A stretch of 64,000 nt of DNA from a virus, in IMG/VR virus record IMGVR_UViG_3300042863_002514, positions 1-64,000 of that record; one strand, given 5' to 3'. This document shows, piece after piece, positions 8,696-16,483 of this stretch (its first letter is position 1; each line of letters begins with the position of its first letter). Under the pieces are notes generated by a model that was given only the letters and a program-made list of their open reading frames with translations, was not told the DNA's origin and did no database searches. The translations under genes and the position numbers were made by a program.

Positions 8696-10069
8696 TTATT
8701 GCGGAACAACTAATATAGTTTTAATAGCACTAGTATCCACTTTACCAGCCGAAGTTTGACACCAAGTGGTGCTGCTGGTGATTTCTCTCACTGGACTTGA
8801 TCGATTGGTAATAGTGTTGTCTCCCAACTGACCACACAAATTGCCTCCCCAAGTCCAAAGTGTACCATCTGTTTTTAATGCACTGTTATTGACACAACCA
8901 GCCGAAGTTTGACACCAAGTGGTGCTGCTGGTGATTTCTCTCACTGGACTTGAGCGACCAGTTGTTGTGTTGTCTCCCAACTGACCACACCCGTTAGAGC
9001 CCCAACTCCAAAGAGCGCCATCTGTTTTTATTGCAGACGCGTGCCGATATCCAACTGATGTTTGACACCAAGTAGTGCTGCTGCTGGCTTCTCTCACTGG
9101 ACTTGACCGGTTTGTTGTTGTGTTGTCTCCCAACTGCAAACCTCCTCCCCAACTCCAAAGTGTGCCGTCTTTTTTTATAGCACTAGTGCTTATACCACCA
9201 GCTGAAGTTTGACACCAAGTGGTGCTGCTGGTGATTTCTCTTACAGGACTTGACTTACTTGTAGCAGTGTTGTCTCCCAATCGACCATAGCCGCCGGAGC
9301 CCCAACTCCAAAGTGTGCCATCTGTTTTTACTGCACTGGCAGTATAATTACTGGATGCTGTTTGACACCAAGTGGTGCTGCTGGTGATTTCTCTTACTGG
9401 GCTTGAGCGATTGGTAATAGTGTTGTCTCCCAACTGACCAGAGGCATTGCTGCCCCAACTCCAAAGTGAACCATCTGTTTTTATTGCATGTGTACTTCTG
9501 TTATCAGACGTAGTTTGACACCAAGTGGTGCTGCTGGTGATTTCTCTTACAGGACTTGACTTACTTGTAGCAGTGTTGTCTCCCAATCGACCGTAGTTGC
9601 CTCTGCCCCAACTCCAAAGTGTGCCATCTGTTTTTAATGCACTGGTATGATAAAAGCCAGCTGAAGTTTGACACCAAGTGGTGCTGCTGGTGATTTCTCT
9701 TACTGGGCTTGAGCGATTGGTAATAGTGTTGTCTCCCAATCGACCGTTGTTGTTGCCGCCCCAACTCCAAAGAGCTCCTCCCACTGTAGGAGTGAAATTC
9801 CTGCCATCAAAACCAATCCAACAGCCATTGAGGCTCACTACGGGCACAAGTGCATCGCACAAAAAAACAACATGCCCATTTGGTAACCCAGTTGAACAAC
9901 TGCAACCAAATAAGGTATCTATGCTGATGAAACTACTCCGATTACTGTCAACAGCGTCTTGTGATGCTGCTGCTAACACCACATCCATACTGCATGTGAG
10001 TGTGCCACTTGAGCATATTTCGCTCACCACAGAGTTGAGAAGTGTTGCACAGCAGAGGTTATTGGCCAT
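8696..10069 (-). CDS. RCC1-like seven-bladed propeller protein 4
   Basis: 457 residues with a GGAAG seven bases before the ATG. The N-terminal module is Cys-rich (NNLCCATLL, SEICSSGTLTC, GCSCSTGLPNG) and ends CWIGFDGR, similar to WVGLDGR in propeller protein 1. Seven repeats follow. Repeat 5 reads WSWGGGLQLGDN and is four residues shorter than the rest, a small in-frame deletion in the loop that normally carries N..GQ. Consecutive repeats are close to identical over long stretches, so this gene has the most homogenised repeats of the array. It is the first of four contiguous array genes reading leftward and lies 11 bases after the DUF4376-type gene. Confidence 0.73.
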   Translation of the reverse strand: MANNLCCATLLNSVVSEICSSGTLTCSMDVVLAAASQDAVDSNRSSFISIDTLFGCSCSTGLPNGHVVFLCDALVPVVSLNGCWIGFDGRNFTPTVGGALWSWGGNNNGRLGDNTITNRSSPVREITSSTTWCQTSAGFYHTSALKTDGTLWSWGRGNYGRLGDNTATSKSSPVREITSSTTWCQTTSDNRSTHAIKTDGSLWSWGSNASGQLGDNTITNRSSPVREITSSTTWCQTASSNYTASAVKTDGTLWSWGSGGYGRLGDNTATSKSSPVREITSSTTWCQTSAGGISTSAIKKDGTLWSWGGGLQLGDNTTTNRSSPVREASSSTTWCQTSVGYRHASAIKTDGALWSWGSNGCGQLGDNTTTGRSSPVREITSSTTWCQTSAGCVNNSALKTDGTLWTWGGNLCGQLGDNTITNRSSPVREITSSTTWCQTSAGKVDTSAIKTILVVPQ

Positions 10070-10080
10070 CTTGCGCTTCC

Positions 10081-10731
10081 TTAACCACCACTCACTAGAT
10101 TGGGCACGTTGCCTACCACTAACACTTCCAACTCCTCTATAGTGGTTGAGGCAGTGATTTCATCATCTTTGAGTTTTTCCCAGTCAAATGTGGCTTGAAT
10201 ATGCGCTGCACCAGCAGCGACGCATTGGCCTAATTCATCTTTTGTGAGAGTGAGCCAAGTTTCCGGAAACTTCCAATTCACTGTTTCATCAGTTGCCATA
10301 AGAGAGTATTTTTGCACAAAAATGTTCCTACCTTCTCTGCTAGTGTCAATAGTAACTTTTTTACCTTGTATCACAGTGTGTGTGCCACCCACTTCAGCAG
10401 TGTAGCGATTGGCTTGTGCCTCGTCTCGCAACTGAGCTTGTATCTCCCAAATTTGCTTGTATTTGATCTCAAATGTACCAACGGCAATTGCAGGATTAGT
10501 GAAATCCCAGAACGGACCATAATAGGTTTGTGTTCGAGAGTTATGATCGGGTATCACCAGCTGTGCTGTGGTCAAATAGGTGGCATCGTCTATCACAATA
10601 GGAACGGTTTCAGGGTCATTGCGCGGCAGCAATGCTGAAATCTTAAGGCGGTCCAGACCGCCTTCAAACATTGGCCTATTCCAACTCATTGGACCTACCA
10701 ACACTCTTTCGTTATGTACTAACACATACAT
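10081..10731 (-). CDS. Tail-fibre assembly-like protein with C-terminal DUF4376-type domain
   Basis: 216 residues. The second half (about residues 104-190) follows the DUF4376 pattern found in phage tail-fibre assembly or accessory proteins: ANRYTAEVGGTHTVIQGKKV, then IDTSREGRN, then WLTLTKDELGQCVAAGAAHI and QATFDWEKL. The N-terminal half (MYVLVHNERVLVGPMSWN) is a separate beta-rich domain that I cannot assign. It sits between two sets of RCC1-like propeller genes, which supports a job in folding or attaching those fibres. An AAAGGA precedes the start by about nine bases. The exact partner is not known. Confidence 0.68.
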   Translation of the reverse strand: MYVLVHNERVLVGPMSWNRPMFEGGLDRLKISALLPRNDPETVPIVIDDATYLTTAQLVIPDHNSRTQTYYGPFWDFTNPAIAVGTFEIKYKQIWEIQAQLRDEAQANRYTAEVGGTHTVIQGKKVTIDTSREGRNIFVQKYSLMATDETVNWKFPETWLTLTKDELGQCVAAGAAHIQATFDWEKLKDDEITASTTIEELEVLVVGNVPNLVSGG

Positions 10732-10748
10732 ATTTTATTCCTTTTATC

Positions 10749-12068
10749 TTAAATTGTTTGCCGGGCTACAGTAAACAGGCCCTGTCCTATGCTAACTTCA
10801 CTCCAGGAGCTTGAACTGGATATTTCACGTATAGGCAATAAACTTCTGATTGTAGAGTTGTTACCAAGTTGGCCACAATTGTTATTACCCCACATCCATA
10901 AAGTGCTTGCGGTTGTTAAAGCGCCACTTCTGCCAAAGCCGGCAGTGACTTGGCACCAATTGGTTGCACTTGTTGCTTCCTGAATTGGTGAGCTCCTGGA
11001 TACAGTAGAGTTGTCTCCTAAAGCACCACAAGCGTTGCAACCCCATGCCCATAGTGTGTTAGTTGTTTTTAAGGCAATAGAGTGAGCAAACCCAGCGGAA
11101 GTTTGACACCAAGTGGTGGAGCTACTTATCTCTTGAACGGGACTTGATACATTGCTAGTGCTATTATTGCCAAATTTGCCACACTCGTTTGACCCCCATC
11201 CCCATAAAGTACCACTTGTTTTGAGTGCTAGGGTACCGTAGAGGCCGGCAGAAACTTGACACCAATTGGTTGAACTGGAAATTTCTCGCACAGGACTAGA
11301 CCTATTAGACAGATTGCATGTGCCCAGTTGCCCAGTCCCATTATTTCCCCAACCCCAAAGGGTTCCATCTGTTTTTAGTGCAGCAGTATGCGAATATCCA
11401 GGTGAGGTTTGGCACCAAGTGGCACTGCTGCTGATTTCACGCACTGGGCTAGATTTGTTAACTATAGTGTTATCACCCACTTGGCCATATGTGTTCTTTC
11501 CCCATGCCCACAAACTGCCATCACTTTTAACACCAGACATTGTGTAAAAAGACGTACCTATTTGACACCAAGTTGTGCTGCTGGTGATTTCTCTTACAGG
11601 ACTTGACTTACTGGTAACAGTGTTGTCTCCCAACTGACCACATACGTTATTGCCCCAAAGCCATAAGGAACTATCCTGTTTTAACCCCATTGAATTTACC
11701 GAACCAGCTCTGAGTTGCAGCCAGTTGCAGGAGCTTGTAATCTCTCTGACAGGACTTGATTGATTGGTTGTATTACTTGTGCCCAATTGTCCACAACTGT
11801 TTGACCCCCACGCCCAACCTGTGTTAGACTGTGATACAATAGGAATCCAAAATACAGAATTACTGAAAACTACTCTTTGAGCGTCTTCAACCAAATACAA
11901 TTTACCATTGCTGGCTGATGCAGTAGGTAATAATTGAGAACAGGCTACAACAAACATAGCGCCTGTTCTCAGTTGTTGAATAGCCCGTGTATATGTGAGC
12001 AAATCTAGATTGTCGTTGCCTGCTGCGATTTTTTGGCTAAGGGCAAATTCAATTTGATTTAAGTTCAT
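10749..12068 (-). CDS. RCC1-like seven-bladed propeller protein 5
   Basis: 439 residues. The start ATG overlaps the stop of the upstream paralogue (ATGA), so the two are translationally coupled. The N-terminal module contains LPTASASNGKLYLVEDAQ. Seven repeats follow (WAWGSN, WLWGNN, WAWGKN, WGWGNN, WGWGSN, WAWGCN, WMWGNN). They are more divergent from each other than those in genes 1-4, but they keep the SSP(V/I)(R/Q)E and W-C-Q blocks. This divergence suggests that genes 5 and 6 are an older pair and that genes 1-4 have been homogenised more recently. Function is inferred as a surface or receptor-binding propeller. Confidence 0.71.
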   Translation of the reverse strand: MNLNQIEFALSQKIAAGNDNLDLLTYTRAIQQLRTGAMFVVACSQLLPTASASNGKLYLVEDAQRVVFSNSVFWIPIVSQSNTGWAWGSNSCGQLGTSNTTNQSSPVREITSSCNWLQLRAGSVNSMGLKQDSSLWLWGNNVCGQLGDNTVTSKSSPVREITSSTTWCQIGTSFYTMSGVKSDGSLWAWGKNTYGQVGDNTIVNKSSPVREISSSATWCQTSPGYSHTAALKTDGTLWGWGNNGTGQLGTCNLSNRSSPVREISSSTNWCQVSAGLYGTLALKTSGTLWGWGSNECGKFGNNSTSNVSSPVQEISSSTTWCQTSAGFAHSIALKTTNTLWAWGCNACGALGDNSTVSRSSPIQEATSATNWCQVTAGFGRSGALTTASTLWMWGNNNCGQLGNNSTIRSLLPIREISSSSSWSEVSIGQGLFTVARQTI

Positions 12069-13414
12069 AGTGCTACAAATCCTGAAATTTTACCTTGAAT
12101 GGCCATTGTTTGCCTTGTACTGCTAGTTACACAACTCCACGACGTGGCTGATGTTATCTCTCTCACAGGACTGGAAACTGATGTAACTGTGTTGTTCCCC
12201 AACGCGCCACATGATGCATTTCCCCAGGTCCACAATGTGCCATCTGTTTTTAACGCCGCGGTATGCGCGCATCCACCAGATACTTGACACCAAGTTGTTG
12301 ATGATGAAATTTCTTGTATAGGACTGCTCCGGCTGGTTGCAGTATTATTTCCCAGCTCTCCACATGTATTTAAACCCCATGCCCACAGAGTGCCATCGGT
12401 TTTTATAGCATTTGAATGATACTTGCCAGGCCCAAATGTGCACCAATTTGTAGAGCTGGAAACTTCTCGAACTGGGCTGCTGGCATTTGAGGTAGAGTTG
12501 TTACCGAGAACGCCATATCCACCTGAGCCCCAGCTCCAAAGTGTATTGTCTTTTTTCAACGCAACTGCTAGGTTGTAACCGTTTTGTATTCTGCACCAGG
12601 AGGTTCCGCTTGTTATTTCTCGCACTGGTGAACTGAAGTTAGTTGTGTTGTTGGTTCCCAGTACTCCACATGTGTTGACTCCCCAGGTCCACAGACTGCC
12701 ATCAGACTTGACAGCAGCAGAGTGTCGCAGCCCTCCACTGCTGATTGAACACCAATTTGTACTTGATGATACCTCGCGGATTGGAGAACTGCGGGTTGTT
12801 TTGGTGCCATCGCCCAAATTACCGCAAAAGTTGTCGCCCCATGCCCACAGTGTGCTATCACATTTTAAAGCCAAAAGATGGAACGCAAATGACCCTACAC
12901 TTGTCCAGGTTGAAGAACTACTTATTTCACGAACTGGACTACTTTGGTTAGCTGTTGCATTATTGCCCAGTGCACCACAATTGTTGTAACCCCAAGTCCA
13001 TAGTGAAAGGTCTGATTTTATTCCTGCTGATGTTGTATTGCTAGTGACAGTAACCCAATTGCAGCTTGAGCTTATTTCTCGAACAGGTGAACTCTGGGAA
13101 GTTGTTGTATTATTGCCCAAACCTCCACAGAGGTTCCAACCCCACCCAAACACACATGCGCCTGTCCAATTTGTATTGAAGTCATTGGTCCATTGGGTGC
13201 CATCACTGTAGCGATAGTCGCCAATGTCCGTTATCCAAATAAACCTGCCTGTATTGTCACATGCTGTTGGCAATGCTGCACAATTTGCTACACAATAGAT
13301 CCCATTCAAAGCCGCTTGAATACCTGCCAACTGAGCAGTTTGCAGAACATCTTGATTGGCCAAGACAATGCATGCGTTGGCTTGTGTGATGAGTTTGCCA
13401 GCAGCCACAGACAT
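12065..13414 (-). CDS. RCC1-like seven-bladed propeller protein 6
   Basis: 449 residues. The N-terminal module reads LPTACDNTGRFIWITDIG and then YRYSDGTQWTNDF, the clearest copy of the shared N-terminal fibre-like module. Seven repeats follow (FGWGWN, WTWGYN, WAWGDN, WTWGVN, WSWGSG, WAWGLN, WTWGNA), each with a SSP(V/I)(R/Q)E block. The Cys in the W-C position is missing from several repeats (NWVTVTS, TWTSVGS), unlike genes 1-4. It is the promoter-proximal member of the array, four bases after the small fibre-tip gene, and the late-promoter octamer at 13710-13717 is likely to serve both. No good ribosome-binding site is visible, so coupling to the upstream gene is likely. Confidence 0.71.
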   Translation of the reverse strand: MSVAAGKLITQANACIVLANQDVLQTAQLAGIQAALNGIYCVANCAALPTACDNTGRFIWITDIGDYRYSDGTQWTNDFNTNWTGACVFGWGWNLCGGLGNNTTTSQSSPVREISSSCNWVTVTSNTTSAGIKSDLSLWTWGYNNCGALGNNATANQSSPVREISSSSTWTSVGSFAFHLLALKCDSTLWAWGDNFCGNLGDGTKTTRSSPIREVSSSTNWCSISSGGLRHSAAVKSDGSLWTWGVNTCGVLGTNNTTNFSSPVREITSGTSWCRIQNGYNLAVALKKDNTLWSWGSGGYGVLGNNSTSNASSPVREVSSSTNWCTFGPGKYHSNAIKTDGTLWAWGLNTCGELGNNTATSRSSPIQEISSSTTWCQVSGGCAHTAALKTDGTLWTWGNASCGALGNNTVTSVSSPVREITSATSWSCVTSSTRQTMAIQGKISGFVAL

Positions 13415-13418
13415 GTGA

Positions 13419-13676
13419 TTAAGTCAGTGCCAACAAAGCTAGTGTTCGAGCAGTGTTGTCTTGGCCACCAAAACTGCCCCAAACTGTGCCGTCGTAGCCT
13501 TCAAAACTGGCTTGCGTAGTATTGTAACGGATTTGTCCTGTTGCTGCTGTTGGTCTTTCACCATCTGTGCCCACAGGCAATTTTAGTGCAGATGTGCCGC
13601 TGAAATTGGCATACCCAGTAATAGTCAAATTTTGGTTATCGGCGATGACTGTAACGCCTGATATTTTTATGGCCAT
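13419..13676 (-). CDS. Small fibre-tip-like structural protein
   Basis: 85 residues. The segment LKLPVGTDGERPTAATGQIR, followed by YNTTQASFEGYDGTVWGSFG, is a motif that recurs in phage tail-fibre and baseplate proteins, where it forms a short beta unit before a fibre tip. The same motif occurs in the large structural protein at 36989 (VPVGLTAQRPASN, TGMIRFNTDYNKLEYYNGTAW). The gene is preceded by a perfect TATAAATA on its strand 34 bases upstream and is followed four bases later by the first RCC1-like gene. It may be an adaptor for those fibres. That pairing is an inference from position. Confidence 0.62.
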   Translation of the reverse strand: MAIKISGVTVIADNQNLTITGYANFSGTSALKLPVGTDGERPTAATGQIRYNTTQASFEGYDGTVWGSFGGQDNTARTLALLALT

Positions 13677-13709
13677 CTTCGCGCTCCTTTTAGAGTACTC
13701 GGTTGCACT

Positions 13710-13717
13710 TATTTATA
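13710..13717 (-). promoter_or_regulatory. T4-like late promoter core
   Basis: TATAAATA on the minus strand, an exact match to the T4 late-promoter core, 34 bases before the ATG at 13676. It is placed to drive the fibre-tip gene and the RCC1-like array. Confidence 0.7.
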
Positions 13718-13735
13718 GAGACGTGAGAACATTAC

Positions 13736-14710
13736 TTAACTTTGATTTAGTCCCAAGTGTTTTTTCAATACTTCAATACTTTCGGCCTGCTCTTGCAATG
13801 CCTTCAACAACAGCGGTATCAACTGAATATATGCCACAGTTTTCCCTGACGCGGTTGTACTCACAAGAGATGGTATAACTTGCTCTACTTCTTGAGCCAA
13901 TAAACCAAAACTGTGTTTGCTGGCATGCTTCCAGTCAAAACTAACGGGATTGAGTTCCTTGAGAATAGCCCAACTGTCGGTAATTGTTGAGATGTTTGTT
14001 TTGAACGCAGCATCACTGATGCTGTTGAAGTCAACAGCAGCCACTTCACCAGTGCCAGGATTATAGGTGAATGCTGTTGCAGTGCTGCGTATCCTAGGAG
14101 TAGTGCTAGAGCCAGCAGTGTCCACAAAAACCGGATAAAATGTTGAATTTGTTGTGGTATTTGTAGCAGTAATTGAGGTTGAGCTGCCGGCTGTTCCGCT
14201 CCATCCACTAGTGCCAGAAAATCCACTTGTGCCCGCACCGCTAAATCCGCTCCATCCACTTGTTCCGCTCCAGCTTTTGAATACACAGCTTATTCCTGCT
14301 CGGGGGTTGATTTCAAATGGTTGATTGAGAGCTCAAATTCAAAAATTTCTCTCTTGAGGCAGAAACACAACATCATTGTTGAGCAAAATTATGCGTTGAC
14401 CTTTGGCTAGCTTGATAGCTAGATTGTTGGCACCACTTTATCCCAAGGGTTGATCACTCCATACAATTTGACAGTGATCAGCCATGCCAACACTGACAAA
14501 TTGCTGTTGTAGATCTTGTAGATAGTCACATTTGTTGTCTGTGCAACCATTGGCGCTGACTATCAATTCAACGTCAGTCATTTTGTTATGAGAGCAAAGG
14601 CTTGTAGTGCAAGGTTCTAACAAGTCATTGCAGTGGTTGTAGGTTGGTATGATAATAGAGTATTTGAATTGTAGAGTCACAACAAAATTATACAAACTTT
14701 TTGATAGCAC
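13736..14710 (-). pseudogene. Chimeric pseudogene: GT2 glycosyltransferase head joined to collagen-like/S74 fibre tail
   Basis: A single minus-strand frame runs from a GTG at 14710 to a stop at 13736 but has three in-frame stops (14438-14440, 14339-14341, 14333-14335). The first part (KYSIIIPTYNHCNDLLEPC, ELIVSANGCTDN, IVWSDQPLG, then past the first stop IILLNNDVVFLPQERN and PFEINPRAGISC) aligns block by block with the intact glycosyltransferase at 49015 (VVLLSNDVTLLGQEKG, PFETNVRCGISC). Immediately after GISC the frame switches to SWSGTSGWSGFSG collagen-like triplets and then an S74 intramolecular-chaperone domain ([20 protein letters not shown], then SDAAFKTNI, HSFGLLAQEVEQVIPS), closely related to the end of the fibre at 44986. 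No ATG lies in the last open segment; a GTG at 14125 is the only start candidate for an isolated S74 peptide. Confidence 0.82.
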
Positions 14711-14729
14711 TACAATTTAGAGATTGAAA

Positions 14730-15233
14730 CTACACGTTCATCTCCGGAAGGAATCCCGGAGGATAAGGATTCACTGATTCCACAGGAACAATGTGTAAAC
14801 TAGGCCAAATAATATTGAAAGGATCTTGTTGTGTTTGAGGTATATCAGCTAGTTCTTGAATATAGCGTTCGAGAGTGAGGATATCATCAATTGGAGTGAG
14901 ACCCAATCTTAAGTATCGATTACAGCGTTCAACTCTCCATGCAACCGACTGAATAAGTATATCTCTCTGTTGTCGCACATCTTTCCATTTTGTCTGCTTC
15001 AGCATTTCAAGTTCTTCCAGGGTATATTCGGTCACTATCCACGCACCTGTGATATCATTCCACAACAATTTCTCATTGTCCTGTAGTTGAGGAGGATCAC
15101 TTACAGGCACATATCCAGCATCATCAATTTCTTCTGGAGTGAAAGTGCTAGGATCAGTTCGTGTTCTACCATCTAATAGTCTTATCCTGAATGGCAACGA
15201 CTGAGGCCATTGGTTTTTATAGGAATACAGCAT
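14730..15233 (-). CDS. Phage tail assembly chaperone-like protein (Phage_tail_APC type)
   Basis: 167 residues from the ATG at 15233, chosen because AAGGAGA lies six bases upstream; a longer frame exists but lacks such a site. The C-terminal half follows the tail-assembly-chaperone pattern W..VR..RD.L......R........LT..D...L..Y...L.DIP.....P..I.WP: WKDVRQQRDILIQSVAWR, LTLERYIQELADIPQTQQDP and FNIIWPSLH. Proteins with this domain help tail-fibre or tail-tube assembly. The N-terminus (LPFRIRLLDGRTRTDPSTFT) resembles the usual beta domain. It lies among fibre genes and one base before the next upstream gene's stop. Confidence 0.75.
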   Translation of the reverse strand: MLYSYKNQWPQSLPFRIRLLDGRTRTDPSTFTPEEIDDAGYVPVSDPPQLQDNEKLLWNDITGAWIVTEYTLEELEMLKQTKWKDVRQQRDILIQSVAWRVERCNRYLRLGLTPIDDILTLERYIQELADIPQTQQDPFNIIWPSLHIVPVESVNPYPPGFLPEMNV

Positions 15234-15234
15234 A

Positions 15235-15525
15235 TTATGTCTCCTTAAGTTCCTGAGAATCTTGGCATAGTAGTATTGATGAGACCTCCGAGATAGAGTT
15301 TTTGTTGTTGTTATCAAGTGAGATACTATAAGCACTATTTTGCAATAGTGAATGATTGCAATAGTAATTGACTGCGACAGTAGTGATTGTCTTGACAAAT
15401 ATCATCTTGTAATCTACCACTTGCCCAATGGGCATTTGGCGAAATGGAACTTCCATTTCGCTAGCATGATGCATCCGCATTCCTGGCAAGTCTTCATTAT
15501 AGTAAATCTCGAACATGATTGGCAT
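15235..15525 (-). CDS. Hypothetical protein among fibre genes
   Basis: 96 residues with a good AAGGA six bases before the ATG at 15525, so translation is likely. The N-terminal half (MPIMFEIYYNEDLPGMRMHH, then EVPFRQMPIGQVVDYKMIFV) looks like a compact beta domain. The C-terminal half is Ser/Asn-rich with no recognisable motif. It ends two bases before the tail-assembly-chaperone start, so the two genes are coupled. I do not recognise the family. A role in fibre assembly is only suggested by position. Confidence 0.5.
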   Translation of the reverse strand: MPIMFEIYYNEDLPGMRMHHASEMEVPFRQMPIGQVVDYKMIFVKTITTVAVNYYCNHSLLQNSAYSISLDNNNKNSISEVSSILLCQDSQELKET

Positions 15526-15588
15526 GAATCCTTCCGTTCATGGTATTTTGAAGGGTCATCCAGCAGCTTGAGGTTTGTCAACAACATC

Positions 15589-16464
15589 TTATAGATTCCC
15601 AGTCTGGGTTGTCGGGAACAGTCTAGTGGTTCCTGGCCATATTATGCGAACGGCCCCATTCCCGCCACTAACGCTACCGCCGCCGTCACTCTGAAGCCCA
15701 CCGCCGCCATACAATGCACCCACACCTGTACCTGTGTAACCCTTGCCATTTTCGCCACCACTGCCGCCGCCGCCGCCTGCACTGCTACTCGCTCCCCCAT
15801 TACCCCCTGCTGTTCCATTTGCTCCTTGTCCCAGTATTCCTACGCCGCCCCCAGCTGTTGCATAATAAGAGCTACCTCCACCGCCGCCACCGCCGGAACC
15901 AGCGTTGCCAGGTCCTGATGCGCCACTTGTAACGCCCGCAGCACCACCATTACCTGTGTAGCCACCTGCGCCACCACCACCAGAATACGCGCCAGTATTT
16001 GAAGCACCACCATTACCTCCGCCGTCTCCAACATAAGTTCCACCTGCACCTGCATAAGTTCCACCTCCACCTTGTACGGTTAAAGCGGATATGAAATAGC
16101 TAGCAGCACCATTTGCACCAGCACCGCCACCTGCACCAACAACCACAGTATATAATGTGCCTGGCGTAACACTGATGTTATTTTTATAACCCAAACCACC
16201 GCCACCGCCACCTAGATATGTGGTCGCTGTGGCACCTTTTCCGCCCCCTCCCCCAACGCATACTACACTCACGCTATTTACTCCCGCAGGGCATGTCCAT
16301 GTGTATGTACCGGGAGTGGTATATGCCTGTTGTCCAAGGGAAAGAATTACGGGTGGCCAACGATTATGCTTTACTGCCAAAAAATTTTCTCTCAAAGACC
16401 ATACTCCTGAAGCTACTGAAGTAGTTGGATCATTTGGTTTGCCTATGATATTGCCTTTGCCCAT
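15589..16464 (-). CDS. Glycine-rich adhesin-like tail protein 1
   Basis: 291 residues. A short N-terminal segment (GKPNDPTTSVASGVWSLREN) is shared in form with the next gene (ENNPTSTTAKGVWSSEAQA) and is typical of phage glycine-rich tail proteins. Residues about 45-75 form a YTTPGTYTWTCPAGVNSVSV strand unit, followed by about 180 residues rich in GGGGG runs, and the protein ends with GAVRIIWPG. Poly-glycine-loop adhesins of T-even-like phages use stacked polyglycine-II helices to show variable receptor-binding loops. This gene fits that architecture. Receptor and partner fibre are unknown. Confidence 0.72.
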   Translation of the reverse strand: MGKGNIIGKPNDPTTSVASGVWSLRENFLAVKHNRWPPVILSLGQQAYTTPGTYTWTCPAGVNSVSVVCVGGGGGKGATATTYLGGGGGGLGYKNNISVTPGTLYTVVVGAGGGAGANGAASYFISALTVQGGGGTYAGAGGTYVGDGGGNGGASNTGAYSGGGGAGGYTGNGGAAGVTSGASGPGNAGSGGGGGGGSSYYATAGGGVGILGQGANGTAGGNGGASSSAGGGGGSGGENGKGYTGTGVGALYGGGGLQSDGGGSVSGGNGAVRIIWPGTTRLFPTTQTGNL

Positions 16465-16483
16465 TTATACGGTCTTTTATCTG

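Larger units (their letters stand above)
4630..13414 (-). repeat. Six-gene tandem array of RCC1-type repeats (42 repeats)
   Basis: Six paralogous genes contain seven RCC1-like repeats each, about 42 units of roughly 150-165 bases. The units share near-identical DNA words, such as those encoding SSPVREI and TWCQTSAG, in neighbouring blades and genes. The array is broken only by the DUF4376-type gene at 10081-10731. Such dense repetition should allow unequal recombination that swaps blades while keeping the reading frame. Confidence 0.75.

Noticed and set aside
4630-13414. Regularly spaced near-identical repeats that could suggest a CRISPR array or a diversity-generating retroelement
   Set aside because: The repeats are about 150-165 bases long, fully coding and in frame. 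There is no spacer structure, no Cas gene, no reverse transcriptase and no template repeat in the window.
14333-14440. In-frame TAA and TGA codons read as recoding (suppressed stops or TGA as Trp)
   Set aside because: Both TAA and TGA occur, many other genes here end in TGA, and the reading frame also shows a chimeric junction. Decay of a pseudogene explains all of it.
15234-15398. Longer N-terminus for the tail-assembly-chaperone gene
   Set aside because: The ATG at 15233 has AAGGAGA six bases upstream. The extension overlaps another translated gene and has no domain character.
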